Shown: positions 35,911-49,089, counted from the first letter of the stretch. The stretch: 64,000 nucleotides of DNA from Eucalyptus grandis (GCF_016545825.1 NC_052614.1:6714559-6778558); one strand, 5' to 3'. The notes: generated from the letters alone by a model not told the origin. Numbers and translations: made by a program.

Positions 35911-37075
35911 CCTAGAAGATGATATTTAAGGGCTGAGAGAAAAATCACCGGCACTACCGTTGAATATCTCCGAAGTGTCGGTTTCACCTTACTTTTTCCC
36001 TGTTGAACAAGGATATGAGAGATTCCGGCTCGACTAAGACTCAAATCCAGACCGGGACTCTTAACAAACGAATCAGGGCACATAGCAACTCAAAAGGGAA
36101 CCGACGGTCAGAGCTCGCGTGAGCCGGATGATCGCAAGATCCAACCCGGCGTGCTCAAAACAGGGTCCGAAAAAGGGGAATAAAGGGGCTTACCTGTTCG
36201 GCTTGAGGACGTCGACCGGAGGAGATCGTCGGACGGAGTTCACGCGCAGCCAAGGCCCCCCCCTCTCTCTCTTGAACATCTCTTTCACTTGGATCTCTCT
36301 CGGTCTCACCTTCCAGCCCCTTCTCGTCGCTCCCGAACGGCTGCGTCCTTGGGCAGCTCCCCCCGTCAGTCCAGTCCTCGTATTCAAAGGGTGCTGGCGA
36401 GAGCGTCCTCAGGATGCGGAGTTGCTGTTGTTGCCATTGCGTCCGCCGAAGGCGCCAAAGGGAGCAACAGCGCTCAGAACCTCGCGAGAGCCAAAGTGAG
36501 GCTGGGGCTGTGGATGTGGTCGGCGTAGTGTGGTGGAGTGTGGCTGAGTCATTAGATAAGGCTCTCTTATTCTCGGCCCTCTAAACTCTCTCTACTCTTC
36601 GATCTCTCCTCGTGCTAGCTCTCCATCCTCTGTTCTTCTCCCGCCTCCCCTCGCTCTTGTTTTGTTTTTCTCCTTTTCTTCTGCAGGTCCAGGCGAAGAC
36701 CTCTGCCGTGCCGGCTGTCGGCCGGACTGCCCCTGACCCATGGATCACGCCGCCCGCCTGCCACACCGATCACATGTTGCTCCTGCTCTATGCTGCCCTG
36801 TTCTCTCTTTTTCTTGCAATATCTGCAGGTTGCGCGAAGACCGAAGGAGGGAGAAGGATGAGGCGTATGTTGGGTCGACGGGGGGAAGGAGACTGGGCCG
36901 CGGGGGGAAAGAGAGGTGGGCGATGAGCCGGACTAAGGTCGGATCTAGCCCGACCCGCCCCCTAGGCATATTTTCATATTTTTCTGTCTTTTGTTGTTTT
37001 TGTTTTTTTAGTGACTAATTCCTAATTTTATATGCGATTATGTCCTAAATAAATTGATAAATTTAGGTGTCAACA
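35911..37075. other. GC-rich stretch between the hAT transposase and the end of E
   Basis: 36100-36960 is GC-rich with CTCTCTCT/TTCTCC runs, like the transcribed part of an LTR. Open frames on both strands (for example 36119-36499, 36612-36926) overlap and show no known domain. Confidence 0.4.
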
Positions 37076-37441
37076 ACACTATTCTTTAATAACTTAGATT
37101 TTTAATGTTTTTTATAGCATCGACGGCCATAATTTATAAGGAGGAAAATGTTTTTGTGAGGAATCCCCACGATGTTCAAAAGGGTATAAATAGCTTTTCA
37201 TGGCATCTTTCTTTAGTACTCATTCTCTTATGTCTTAGTTGTCCTCTTAGTCTTCAATTTGCCAAAATCGAAAGAAACAATTTCTTCACTTGCCACTTGA
37301 CATTCGCCTCGCTCGCTTTGGGTCACTCGTGCTGCTCGCCTGGCTTGTTGCTCTCCACTCAATGCTTGTGCTCACTTTACTTGATGCTCATATCACTTGA
37401 CGCTCGCTACTCGCCTCTTTTAGCTAACCTTGCTCGTCAGC

Positions 37442-37608
37442 GAACCCATTAAGTCGGTCTAATCCTTGATCACATTTTCATGGAGGACAAAAAATGAAAT
37501 AAAAAATTATCGATTGAATTGGACCGAACCCATTAGGTCAGTTTGGTCCTCGCTTGCCTTTTCAAGGAATACAAAAAATGAAATAAATAAAAAATTATCA
37601 ATTGGTCC
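37442..37608. repeat. 83-bp tandem repeat near the right end of element B
   Basis: Two units (37442-37524, 37525-37608) share GAACCCATTA.GTC, ACAAAAAATGAAATAAA and AAAAATTATC. Such subterminal repeats are usual in hAT elements. Confidence 0.75.
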
Positions 37609-37780
37609 CTAGTTGATCTTGGAATCGGACCAAATCCACTGGGTTGGTCCAATCCTTGATCCCAAGCCTAATAGGATCAGTCATTGGTTCCAAAAATTGA
37701 GGACCAACACTGTGCAAATTACTCCTAAGGTTAAAGGGTGGACTAACCCAACTCGGACCATGCTCACCGCTAGAGACAAT

Positions 37781-38835
37781 GGTATATATGTTTTCATAAT
37801 ACCATAATGGCATATGATTTTACAATGATTGATGAAGATCATTGTATATATATCAAAAGATCCAAAGATTAATTTATGATCATATCATTATATGTTGATG
37901 ATATACTAATTGCCGGAAGCAAAATGAAGTTTGTTAATACTGTCAAGAGTTTGTTGTCTTCCAATTTTGAAATGAAAGACATTGGTGAGGTTACATACGT
38001 TCTTAGAGTTAAGATTTCAGGGGCTCGTTCGAAGAGATCGTTGTCTATTTTGCAATAAACATATATAAACAAGATTCTTGAACAATTTCCTATGCAAGAT
38101 TGTAAACCCATACATACTCCTATTGCAAAGGGTGAAAGATTGAGTTATAAAATGTGTCCAAAGATTCCACAAGAAAAGGAAAAATGCAATGTGTTCTTTA
38201 TGCTAGTATTATTATAAGCTTAATGTATGTTATGATGTGTAAAAAACCTAACATATATTTTGTAGTTGTAATTATAGGTAGATACCAATCCAATCCAGAT
38301 CAAGTACGTTGGAAAATCGTCAAAAGAATACTGAGGAAACTGCTGATTGATTTTATGCTGAGTTATCAAGGAAAAGACCTGTGACTTGAAAGTTACTCAA
38401 ATGTTGATTGGGGAGGAGATTTAGATGAATTGAAATCTACCTCTGAAATTGTTTTCTTACTGAATAATAGTAACATGTCTTGAAGTAATAAGAAACAAAC
38501 GTGTATAACCTTGTCCACGATGGAAGCTGAGTTAATACAATAAGCTGTTTGGCTTAAGAGATTTTTAGATCATTAAGAACAAATGTTGCAAATTTATTGT
38601 CAGTTAACTGTGATAGCCAAACAATAATATTGTACACTAATGATCCAAAATATCATGTTAAGACCAAATATATAGATATCAAGTATAATTTTATCAAATA
38701 TATGATTGCACGAAGAGATGTAAATTTATAGTACATATATACTCATAGAATGATAGTAAATCCTACGATGAAGTCAATATCTAGAAATGTGTTCCGTGAC
38801 CATGTAAAATATCTAAAATTGCGTAGAGGCTGATA
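37781..38835 (+). pseudogene. Copia element A pol, 3' part (end of RT, RNase H)
   Basis: The reverse-transcriptase frame resumes right after element B. The YVDD box lies within 37876-38058 (LYVDDILIAGSK). 38154-38384 continues with the MYVMMCKKPNIYFVVVIIGR block, and RNase H remnants extend to about 38830, with many stops. Confidence 0.8.
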
Positions 38836-39905
38836 TACTGAATATTGTAATTTCCCTTTAATGTTCACATTTAATTAATATGTGTTTCATTATTAATGTC
38901 TATAAGTCTTTGTTTGATGTTTATGCATCTTAATGCTTAGTGTATTATATAAAATTGAGAAAGCATATTGGACAGATAAGAGATTAGTTCACTCACATCG
39001 GTAATCATCTATATTTACTATGTGATAAATAGAAATGAAACGGTTTTTGAGTATATTATCTAGATTATAATCGAGAGCTCAAGTTTAAAATATATATCAC
39101 TTTAACTGAGTGTTAAGATGATGTCATAATATTTACTTTATCTGAAAGTAGAATAACCTACATATTTTATTTTATCTGTCTTTGATACCATATGTGATTT
39201 ATGATGAATTTTTTGAAAGAGTAAATAGGTGAACTCAAGTTAAACACTAGGTTTGTTTGAACTATCATCTGTATAGTATTGAAAATGAATATATATGCTC
39301 TATGGGAAATTAGTTAATACCATAATACGCATTTCATACGACGTATGCAAGAGACGATCAATAAAAATGGCAAAAATTTTGATTTCAACTTTTATGCCGT
39401 GTGAGAAACTTAATTTTGAATTCAACTTTTAGAGTTCCTCATAACTCTTACTTGTTCTTGAGATTTCTATTCAATATTTGCTATCTTATACTGTTACTAA
39501 TGATCGTGAATTGATTTGATTTAATTGAACATTTTTAGAAAAGTAAGTTGAACTAAAATTGAAAGTTTAGAGAAAAAAGAAAGATCGAGTTTGGGATATC
39601 ACATTCTAGCTTTGTATTAACTAGTCGACCAATTATGATTATTTTTTAAATAATCATAATTGTGAATACAATATATCATTATTAAAAAGAAATCAATAGA
39701 GATATAAATGTAATCGATCGATTTAGAGTACTGCATACTATATCTACTAAAAAATGTGATGTCCATTTTAAGCTGCTATACATTCCTAACATATGTATGA
39801 CAACGAGCTCTTGAAATATGCCAGTTGCACTGATTATTACTGGGATGAATGTTGTAGAGAGGATAAAAAAGAGTTATGTTCGGCCCATTATGTACGAGTG
39901 AGAGA
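38836..39905. other. Non-coding 3' region of copia A
   Basis: AT-rich sequence between the end of pol and the 3' LTR, with no gene or repeat recognised. Confidence 0.5.
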
Positions 39906-40312
39906 TAATGGGTTTTTTATTTGATGGGTCAAGTCAAACCCGTCCGCCCATGTTGGGTCAAACCCAGCCCATAAGGGAAGGGTGCATATGAGGAAGAGGC
40001 CAATTATTTTTTAAATAAAAATAAATAGTGTATAAATATGAAAACGAGGAACATTGAGAGATAGAATGAAACAGTACGTTATTTTCCTTCCCTTGAGACA
40101 ACGGTGTACTCCTTCTTAAAGAACGAAACTTTAGGGTTTCAATCAATTCCTCTGAGACTACAACGAGTACTTAATCTATGGCCAAAAGGTATATCTGTTT
40201 TCGTAATATACCTTTGATCGGTGTTACATGTTTTCTAGGCACATTTCCGCACTTGTTATCGGAATTCAATCTTTCGAGTATTGGTCTATTTTTCAGGAGT
40301 CTGTTTTCGACA
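39906..40312 (+). repeat. 3' LTR of copia element A
   Basis: Aligns with 19202-19610 over its whole length and ends TTTTCGACA. The first bases (TAATGG in place of TGTCGG) are mutated, so the start is set by alignment. Confidence 0.75.
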
Positions 40313-41740
40313 TGACTAATGAAAACTCATAAGTACAAAAGTGCATCTATAGATTACCGTCCCAAGTGCAACAAACCGCGTAGTGCTGTTGCCAAACACG
40401 GTCAGGTTCACCTGCCGACATGAAAGATTTAAGCTTTCAAATTCTTTGGATTTGCTGATAAAATGCTGTAGAATTAATGGGAGAATAAGGGAATTTCTCA
40501 CCGTCCATCCTGCCCCAGCAACATTGAGGTTTTTGTCGCCGGAAAGACCAAGTTAAACCCAAATCTAAGCTCCGCTCGCCTCAGTCGGGGATCTCAACCA
40601 TAGGGTTCCCCACATTCGCCCACCCTAATATGCCTGTGTAATCACCTTTCTCGCCCATTATAGTAGCATAGGCATCCTGCACACGTGCGCGCATGCATAT
40701 TTATATATGAACAAAGTTATCTTAATGCAAAAAGGAAGCGCAATTAGCCGAATAAAGGAGATCCCGTTGCAATGTAATGCAAATAATATGTTAATTCGCC
40801 TCATTAAAATGCCAATTTAGAAAGTATCAACTTGTCATCTTCTGTCAAAATAATTGCTTCTCCTCTCGAATTTTCCAAATGAATACATTAGCATAGTTGC
40901 CTTCACCTCTACTAGAGAGGATCCGAATCCAAACCCATAACCCCTACAGTTAACCGTTGCGTTGCCTTTGGTCGTGATATTAGTCCTCAAGATTGGAACC
41001 GTTCCTCGTGACAATTTGCGCTTTTTAGCTCAATCTTTGCTTGTCTGCTCCAATCATCCTTGGCCTTGATCCTCTCGGGCAACGAACTGTGCTCCATCTG
41101 TATCAAAAGGGACAACATCAAGATCAACTTACATAATATCTCTTGTAACATTAGAAACTTTCAACTATTCTTCAGCATCCAATCGACTCTAATTGATACA
41201 AAGTTTTTCCGGCATCAGGTGAAAGGGCTCGATAATGCGAATCAGACTCGGTTTCTAAACTATCATGCTGATCAATGTGGATATAATATGTGCAATGTGC
41301 TGTGCATTGTTGGAAAGCAAAACCTGTCTCTTGTGACCCTTTAGAAGGGGATGATCCAAAGCAGGCTGTTTCTCTATGTCAACACAATCAATCACATCTC
41401 CATTTTCTGTCTGCCAAAACATCAAGCCAAACTCATATGGCATCCTTCATGTCACTGATATTCATAGAAAGTATATCAGCATGAGACTGGATAAACCAAG
41501 AACCGCAATTGTCTTCGCGGCATTCCTGCTTTCTCATGGGACAACTCTTCGACCATGAACAAATAGCACGACCGGCGGATGATTGACTAGGAATAACACG
41601 AGGAACAAAATGGCGAGTTTGCTCAGAGAAGCCATGGGAATTTGCTCTTGTTCCAAGCAAATCCTTGGACCAAAATGAGTAAACCCTCTTGTAACTCTAG
41701 CTTCATGGATTACCACCTATGAGAGGCCCCTCTTATAATT

Positions 41741-43662
41741 TGTTAGATGTATGCCCTAAAGCTATTATGTAATAGTTACATGTTAAAGATTTCAGTTGTA
41801 CTATCATTTTTATTATTTAATCAATGACAATGACGTATTCATTCATTCGTCCAATTATTTTATATTTATGAATGATTTCATAAGATCAGTTGCAATTAGA
41901 CCTCTTGAGACGTCAAGAATATATGTGACAGGTTCATAGTTAAGTTGAATCTTTAAATCGTTCCCGGTCGATGGATTATTGAGTGGATTTTAATAATCCT
42001 GTTAAGATCGGTGTGTTCATAACTTCATCATTAAGTATTGAATATTTAAGGGAATGATGAGTCACAAGTCATTAGGTATTGTGATGCATAAGTTAAGGGC
42101 ACAAGTGTTTGTATTAGACAAGTTCACTGAAACTGACGCATATGGAACGATTAGTGACATGGAAGCTTTTAGCGTGGTTAATGTCTAATTGTCCATGCTT
42201 TGGTCTTGTGTAAATAATCCTTAGACTTGAGGCACAATGTTAACTTGTGTGTCGAACAACTATGGTTCACAAGTGCATATAATGCCGAGTCATTAATCCA
42301 TCTTTATACCTGATGGTCATAATTTGTTCATATACGAAGTTGCACGTGTGCGCAATATGGAATATGTCTTCTTGTTACATGCAATGTATAATAATGATGT
42401 CCTATGTGATCTAATTATAACACTGCATTGAAATCCTTGGCCGAGGTTGTAACCGAGAATAAATTGTTTATGTCTCAAATAAAATGCATGTCAATTATAT
42501 TTGTGTATATGATCGAATATGTGACTTGACAAAATTCCATGGTCTTTTGTTCAATTGGGACATAGTAAGACAAAAGGATTAAATTATACTATAGTCAAAA
42601 CTGACAAGTTCATTATGTTCTTAAAACATTCACACTATCTGAGTAGCCATGACATATTGCTATATGACAATCATAGCTTGTAGGATCCAAAGATTAATCG
42701 TGACAATTAATTCCTTTGGGAGTACTAATGTGTTAGTACAAGTCTTACTACTAGCTTAGTGATGAACCTAGGGATGTCACACACCATAAACAATTAAGAT
42801 AACGTGGAACAAGAGAGAAATAATGTTGCAAATGTGTTTTCAATTACTGTAATCGAATTATGTTGACTTGAAATTAAATTAAATGGGATTTAATTTAATT
42901 TATATTATAGTCACGAGCCTATCTGCATATGATGCACATACATGCCCAAAGTGAATATATGTTAATGTATTCCAAATGTACATATAAAGATTATGTTCTT
43001 TTTATTTTTAAGGGGATTGATTGATTATTTATTTATTCATTTAATTAATTAATCAATGATATGTGCGTTTCATTTTTAATAATAATAACTAATAAAAAAA
43101 TAATTTGAAGCTTCGTGCACATGCACAAAATCGTGCATGAGAGTGAGGATCGGCAACGATTGCTTGATCCCACGATCAGCAACCGATCAGCAACCGTTGC
43201 TGATTTGTGAAGAAATTTTAAAAAGAAATGCCGCAAAAGGTTGCTACGAATAGAGAGAAGGTGGGCGTTTGTTTTGTGTCTTAGAGACGCAAGAAAGAAA
43301 AAGAATTCTCTCTAGTTCGGGCCGTGACTAAAACATCAAGGATACGGCCGATTGTCTCCATGAGATTGCTAGCACAATCATAGTGGTGATTATGCGAAAG
43401 TTCTCTCTTCCATTTGACGTCTATTGTTAGTGTGTTTGAACTAGAGGTCCGACGTTTGTGGGGTTCGAACTGTAAAACATCCGAACCAATTCATTTAAAG
43501 CGCACTTCGAGAGGTAATTCGTTTAACTCCCCTTTTATATTCAGATTTTTTATTAAAATGCACGAACAACGCATTCGGAGAATCATGTATAGAAATATAT
43601 CATTTTTGTTTCCGCTGTGTTTTTGTTAATTTTACATATACATGATTCATGAAACCCCAAAA
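41741..43662 (+). repeat. 5' LTR of copia element 2
   Basis: Starts TGTTAGATGTATGCCC. Near 43100-43205 it has strong inverted repeats (GTGCACATGCAC and ATCAGCAACCGTTGCTGAT) and a duplicated GATCAGCAACC not present twice in the 3' LTR. Confidence 0.9.
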
Positions 43663-45118
43663 GTGGTATTAGAGCCAACCTTAGGCGTTTTTCGTGTGTT
43701 TCATTGATTTATAGTTCAAATATCTTTTTGCATTCTTATGACCAATTTATTTTTTGTTAAGAGAATCTCTTGCTCTTATCTGGCCTATAGAAGTTGATTA
43801 ATTTATGTGATAAATTTAATCAACTATGCAAAAAATTAGAACTAAATTAATTTTTAATCAGAAATCCGTAACTTGTTATACTTTGTGTTTATATTCTGCG
43901 AATGATTCGCGATTGTGAATTTAAAGTTGACAACGCAACTTCCGTTCGAAATCACGCTCGTGAAATTTGTTTCATCGATTTGATTTCTTGATGTGGTTTG
44001 CGTTGTTCGGCTTTAAATTTAATTAAATGCATAATTTTATTTATGCCTTCCGGAGCTTTAAATTTTGAATTTATGGCTCGCAAGGAAGGGTGGTGATCAT
44101 GGAAAAATCCCTAATTATTATGATTGTTGTATGGATGAATGTGTGATGATTACAAGTATTCTTTTTGGGGTTGTAATTATTAAATGGAGGCTGCGTCCTT
44201 CCTTTTATATTTATTTTTTATGAAATGTAATTTTAGCATAGTTTAGTATATTAATTGTTGATGTAAATGCTACGAGAGAGGATGAGACATTGGAGGAGCC
44301 ATTAAGCCGATAAGCTCTATGGGCCCGGTCTTTGAAGAGTTCAAAGATTCAAGAAGAAATGAAGGGCGTGTCTCTATTATTAAAACATTAAAATGGCTAA
44401 ATGGTTCTCTTTGGCTCGAGACCCATTGAACCATAATTCCATGATCACCACGTTAGATGTTTATGTGATATCTATTTATTTATTGTGTTTATGTTATCAA
44501 GCATGTTAAACCGATTAATGTGCAAAGTGAGACCGTTAATAACGACCAAAATCTTCTTATTAATAATATTAAGTTGAAACGGGTTTCGGACTCGTGGCCT
44601 TCCTTGTCGTGGTTTGATCTAATATTATAGTGGTTAACTGACCAGCTATAGATAAATAGGGGTTAATTACCATTCATAATATTGTACCACTCCATTATGC
44701 GTGTGATGATGTGGGGTTGGAACTAAATGATTTCTAATAACTATCAGGTGAGGGAATCGTTTGTGCTTTCAATACTTACATGAGACGATGGGCTGGACTT
44801 AACTATGATCAAGATGCCAATAACTGTTAGGTGAGGCTTTCATAGTCTAGAGGCCAAAGTTATGATTGGGACTCGCATATGATGCATTGAACAAGTTGGT
44901 TTACTCACAAAGTTCATAGAACACCAATAACTGCTAGGTGAGGTGAACTTTGGGCTAGTGGGACTTCAATCCCCACTAGTAATCTTTACCCAACAACGAT
45001 TACCGCTTCCCATCTTAAAGAGTATGGGATTCGAATATAAATTTAGTGGAGGGATCTATTTCATTTAAAGGCCAAAATGAAATAGTTATTTTGAAAGATA
45101 CAATGGCTAACAATTTAT
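43663..45118 (+). other. Leader of copia element 2
   Basis: Region between primer-binding site and gag. The phrase AATAACTGYTAGGTGAGG recurs near 44737, 44819 and 44928. No gene is seen. Confidence 0.55.
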
Positions 45119-45150
45119 TTTTTGCAACAGATATATTATTACTCTAAAAA

Positions 45151-48100
45151 TGGTGATCACAAACCCACTCACTTCTATACTTGACAAGAATTGTTTGACT
45201 GGACTCAATTTCACTGATTGGGTGAGGAATTTGAGAATTGTTCTCAATTTAGAAAAAATGAGGTATGTGCTTGATGAAAAGATGCAAACTTCCTTTCCTA
45301 AGGGTGGGACCCAATAGGAGCGTGTCACTTATGATAAGTGGCATGACGATGACTTAAAAGTTAGGTCATATATGCTTGCTTCGATGAACAATGAATTATA
45401 GAAGAAGTATGAATCTATGGAAGATGCTAGGTCAATCATTTTGCGATTAAAAGAATACTTTGATGAGAATGGTCGAACCTCTAGATATGAGATATCTAAG
45501 GTATTGTACTGTATGAGGATGGCTGAAGGATCATCAGTTAATGATCATGCTTTGAAAATGATCTGGCACATTGAAGAATTGGCTAGGCTGAATCTCGTTA
45601 TGGACAACGAGTTAGCTGTGGATTTGATCCTCCAATATTTACCCGATTCCTTCTTTGGTTTTGTCCAAAACTTTCACATGCATAAGATGGAGAAAACTCT
45701 CGTTGAGTTACATAGTATGCCGATCATTTATAAGAATGAAATACACAACACGAGACCAAATGTAGTGGCTATGGCTAAGGCTTCTTCTTCAAGGGGTAAG
45801 ACTGTTTTAAAGAAAAAGAAATGAAAGAGGTCTGTTAAACCTGTTGTGCAACCAAAACCCAAGATTGATAAAGGGAAATGTCATTACTGTGGTGTCAAGG
45901 GGCACTGAATGAGGAACTGTAAGAAGTACCTTGCGAGCTTGAAGGTCAAGCTCAAGGACCAACCTTATGAAGGTATGGTATCTATGCTTATTGAAACTAA
46001 TCTTATGGTTAGTGTTAAATCCAGCTCATGGATTCTAGATTCTACTGCAACTTCACATATTTGTATGTCTTTACAGAATCTGGAAACAAGCAGGATTCAA
46101 GGGCGAAATGAGATTTTCTTGATATTTGCCAATGGAGTAAGAGTTGCTGCGTTAGCTATAGGGACTTTTCGTTTATGTTTGCCTTCTGGACATGTATTGG
46201 TTTTAAAGAATTGTTTGCATTATAAGAATGATGTTAGGAACATCATCTCTATACCTCGTTTGGGTAAAGAGAATTATGAATTTTCTTTTGCCGATGATGT
46301 ATGTTCTATTTATCATAATAGAAGATGTGCTGGTTCTAGCTTATTAACCAATAATCTTTTCTCTTTTTTTTTTGGTAAAGTTAACCAATAATCTATACCA
46401 TTACAATGTCCGGTAATGCAATTACCGATGTCAATAAGCAAAATAGAATTAATATAAATGCCATAACTAATAAACGCCTTGGAGATAGTCCAAATAAAAA
46501 GTATGTTTGGCATCTCCGATTAGGTCATATTGGAGAAGACGGAATTAACAAGTTGAATAATGATGGGTACATTGATCCATCAAATTTTGAGTCATACTTG
46601 ACTTGTGAGGCATGTCTTCTAGAAAAAATGACCAAAGCGCCTTTTGTGGGACATAGTATGCGAGCTACTGACATATTATGATTAATACATACAAATGTAT
46701 GTGGACCAATTAATGAAACTGCTAGAGGTGATTATAATTACTTCATTACCTTCACTGATGATCAGTCACGGAATGGTTATTTATATCTCATGAAGTATAA
46801 ATCTGAATCCTTTGAAAAGTTCAAGGAATACAAGGCCGAACTTGAGAAATAAACAGGAAAATGTATTAAGCCTCTTCAATCGGATCGAGGAGGTGAATAC
46901 CATAGTACTGAATTCATGGACTACTTAAAGAGAATGACATTTTATCACAATGGACAACTCCTAGAAGTCCAGAACATAATGGTGTATTTGAATGAAGAAA
47001 TTGTACTTTATTAGATATGGTGCGATCTATGATGAGTTACATTGATTTGCCAATATCCCTTTGGGGATATGCCCTTGAGATAGCTGTATATATACTGAAT
47101 AGAGTGCCATTCAAATATGTTCTAACTACGCCCTATGAGATATGGCATAGTAGGAAACCTAGTCTTAATCATATTAAGATTTGGGGTTATCCAGCTTTCG
47201 TAAAAAAACTGAAAATGGAAAAATTGGAGGCAAGATCTGAACAATGTTGCTTCATTGGATATCCACAGGAAACTCTTGGATATTATCTCTATTTTCATTC
47301 AAACCAATTAGTGAGAAAGCATGCTTCTTTTCTGGAGAATCAGTTCATCCAAGAAGGTGGTACTGGGCGGAAAATAGTCTTACAAGAAGAAAATAATGAA
47401 GTACCAAACAACCGAGTTCAGATACCAATCTCTGATTCAGTGGGAGCTTCTGATATACAACCTCTTAGGAGAAATGTGAGATCGTCTCGCGCACCTGCTT
47501 GTTATAGACACTCGGTTGATCATATTGAACCATTATTCATTGTGAATAATAGTGATCAATCTAGTGATCCTAAAACCTATAAGGAGGCGATGTCGGACAT
47601 CGATTCTGGTAAATGGCTAGAAGCCATGAAATTAGAAATGGATTCAATGTATTCCAATGAAGTTTGGACCTTAATTGACCTGCCTGATGGTATTATACCA
47701 ATTGACTGTAAATGGATCTTCAAGAGGAAGATGAATGCTAAAGGTCAAATTGGAAATTACAAAGCACGGCTGGTGGCAAAAGGATATCGTCAAAAAGAAG
47801 GAATTAATTATGACGAAACTTTCTCACTTTTGACCTTGCTAAAATCCATTCGGATTATGTTCGCTATAACTGACCTAGATTATGAGAAATTCCAGATGGA
47901 TGTCAAAACGGCTTTCCTAAATGGTTTTCTCGAGAATGACATCTATATGGAACAATCACGGAGTTTTGAATCCAATAGTGAAAAACGAAAGGTGTGTAAG
48001 CTTAAGAGATCCATTTATGGACTCAAACAAGTCTCCAGAAGTTGGAATATCCGTTTTGATGAGGTAACCTTGTGTATACAAGAAGATCAGTGGGAGTGCA

Positions 48101-49089
48101 ATTGCATCTCTAGTTTTGTATGTTGATGATATACTTTTGATTGGAAATGATGTACCGATGATATCATCAATAAAACTATTCTTATCACAGAAATTCTCCA
48201 TGAAAGATTTAGGAGAGGCAACGTACATTTTAGGTATCAAGATCTATAGAGATAGATCAAGACGATTGATTGACCTCTCACAGTCTACGTACATAGATAA
48301 AGTGTTAACACGGTTTAACATGTAATGTTCCAAGAGAGGATTATTGCATTTTAGGCAAGAGATCCGTCTTTCTAAGGAGATGTGTCCCAACACTCTTGAA
48401 GAAAGAGAATGGATGGCGAAGATACCATATGCATCCGCTATTGGAAGCATAATGTATGCTATGCTATGTACTAGACCTAATATTGTACATGTTGTAAGTA
48501 TTACTAGCAGATATCAGTCTGATCTAGGAGAAGAGCACTGGATAGCAATCAAGAATATTCTTAAGTATTTGCGAAGGACGAAGGATCTATTCTTGATATA
48601 TGGAGAAGGAGAATTTAAAGTTGTAGCTTATACTGATTCTAATTTTCAATTGAATCCTAATGATTATAATTTACGTCTGGATTTGTTTTTACATTCAATG
48701 GTGGTGCAGTTAGTTGGAAAAGTTCCAAACAAAGCATAACTACTGATTCCACCACTGAGGCAGAGCATGTAGCCGCTTCTGAAGCAGCAAAGGAAGCCGT
48801 TTAGATGAAAAAGTTTATTTCTGAACTTGGAGTCGTTCCTTCAATTGAGCAACCGATTATATTGTTTTGTGACAACAATGGGGCGATAGCTCAAGCCAAG
48901 GAACCAAGGTCTCACCAGAAGTCCAAGCACATTGAGAGACCCTTCTATCTCATCAGAGAAATTGTTGGGAGAGGTGATATTGCCTTGCAGAAAATTGCCT
49001 CAGCAAAAAACGTGGCAGATCCCTTCATTAAGGCCTTACCTCAGTCATCTTTTAAAAGGCATATTGACAAAATTGGTTTGAGGTACTAG
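45151..49089 (+). pseudogene. Copia element 2 gag-pol, interrupted by stops
   Basis: Gag from about 45151 with stops near 45316 and 45400, then open 45417-45824. The CCHC knuckle at 45880-45914 has its Trp-like codon replaced by TGA. The protease core near 46041 reads D-S-T-A in place of D-S-G-A. GAG-pre-integrase (VWHLRLGHIGEDGINKL, C-x2-C) is at 46505-46630, integrase core remnants at 46680-47010, and the integrase C-terminus through most of RT at 47017-48126 (KTAFLNGFLENDIYMEQ, KLKRSIYGLKQ). The YVDD box is at 48116-48130, and RNase H runs 48344-49089 (ending KIGLRY). Only a handful of breaks, so it decayed more recently than copia A. Confidence 0.88.

Larger units (their letters stand above)
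29945..37075 (-). mobile_element. Probable LTR sequence E (minus orientation) nested in B
   Basis: Flanked by ACACT at 29940-29944 and ACACT at 37076-37080. Read on the minus strand it begins TGTTGACACCTAAATTT, a frequent LTR start in plants. The other end (TCTTTGCGACC) lacks the canonical CA. AAGAGTCGCCACTAACC near 30078, a phrase common in plant Ty3-type LTRs, supports this. It contains MITE F and the hAT transposase region G. Its own boundaries relative to G are uncertain. Confidence 0.5.
23923..37772. mobile_element. hAT-like element B (13.85 kb with its own insertions) inside copia A
   Basis: Left end TAGGGGTGAGCATCGGTC at 23923; right end, read in reverse, TAGCGGTGAGCATGGTCC ending at 37772. 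Flanking 8-mers are ACGACAAT (23915-23922) and GAGACAAT (37773-37780), a 6-of-8 match fitting an aged 8-bp hAT duplication. When the element and one 8-mer are taken away the copia reverse-transcriptase frame continues without a break, which fixes the ends. Own sequence is limited to about 23923-23964, 29682-29944 and 37076-37772; the rest is later insertions C, D, E, F and G. The right subterminal part has an 83-bp tandem repeat. Confidence 0.75.
19202..40312 (+). mobile_element. Degenerate Ty1/copia element A with 409-bp LTRs, hosting nested insertions
   Basis: The 5' LTR (19202-19610) and 3' LTR (about 39906-40312) align along their length (shared GAAACAGTACGTT, CTTGAGACAA, GTGTTACATG) but differ at very roughly one base in five to six, so the element is old. 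The 5' LTR runs TGTC...GACA and is followed at 19612 by a degenerate tRNA-Met primer-binding site (TAGTATCAAAGC). Pol is in the order typical of copia: gag, knuckle, protease, integrase, RT, RNase H. It lies inside neprosin pseudogene 1: flanking neprosin-like DNA on both sides is continuous in paralogue 2 near 54920-54970. I could not read a clean target duplication. Confidence 0.85.
18335..41635 (-). pseudogene. Neprosin-family (DUF239) pseudogene 1, split by a nested transposon pile
   Basis: Neprosins are plant glutamate-type endopeptidases made with a signal peptide and an activation domain. The minus strand shows the parts in order. ATG at 41633-41635 starts a signal peptide (MASLSKLAILFLVLFLVN). 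About 41331-41413 encodes the activation motif [20 protein letters not shown]. About 40930-41105 encodes LPERIKAKDD and, after a one-base shift, GTVPILRT. About 40505-40690 encodes YATIMGEKGDYTGILG..NV and DKNLNVAGAGWT, and 40370-40412 VNLTVFGNSTTRF after a clear GT-AG intron. The copia insertion 19202-40312 then interrupts it, after which 18960-19090 encodes TCPEFVQVSQHQYLRG and 18395-18600 GYWPSDIFTELS through EMGSGHSPEEGYSG. Stops and shifts occur in several parts, so no intact product is possible. The match to the domain order is strong; exact exon edges are approximate. Confidence 0.82.

Noticed and set aside
36937..36965. Second terminal repeat of hAT element G
   Set aside because: Only a short GGGCGGGTCGGG-like match and no 8-bp duplication with the left flank.
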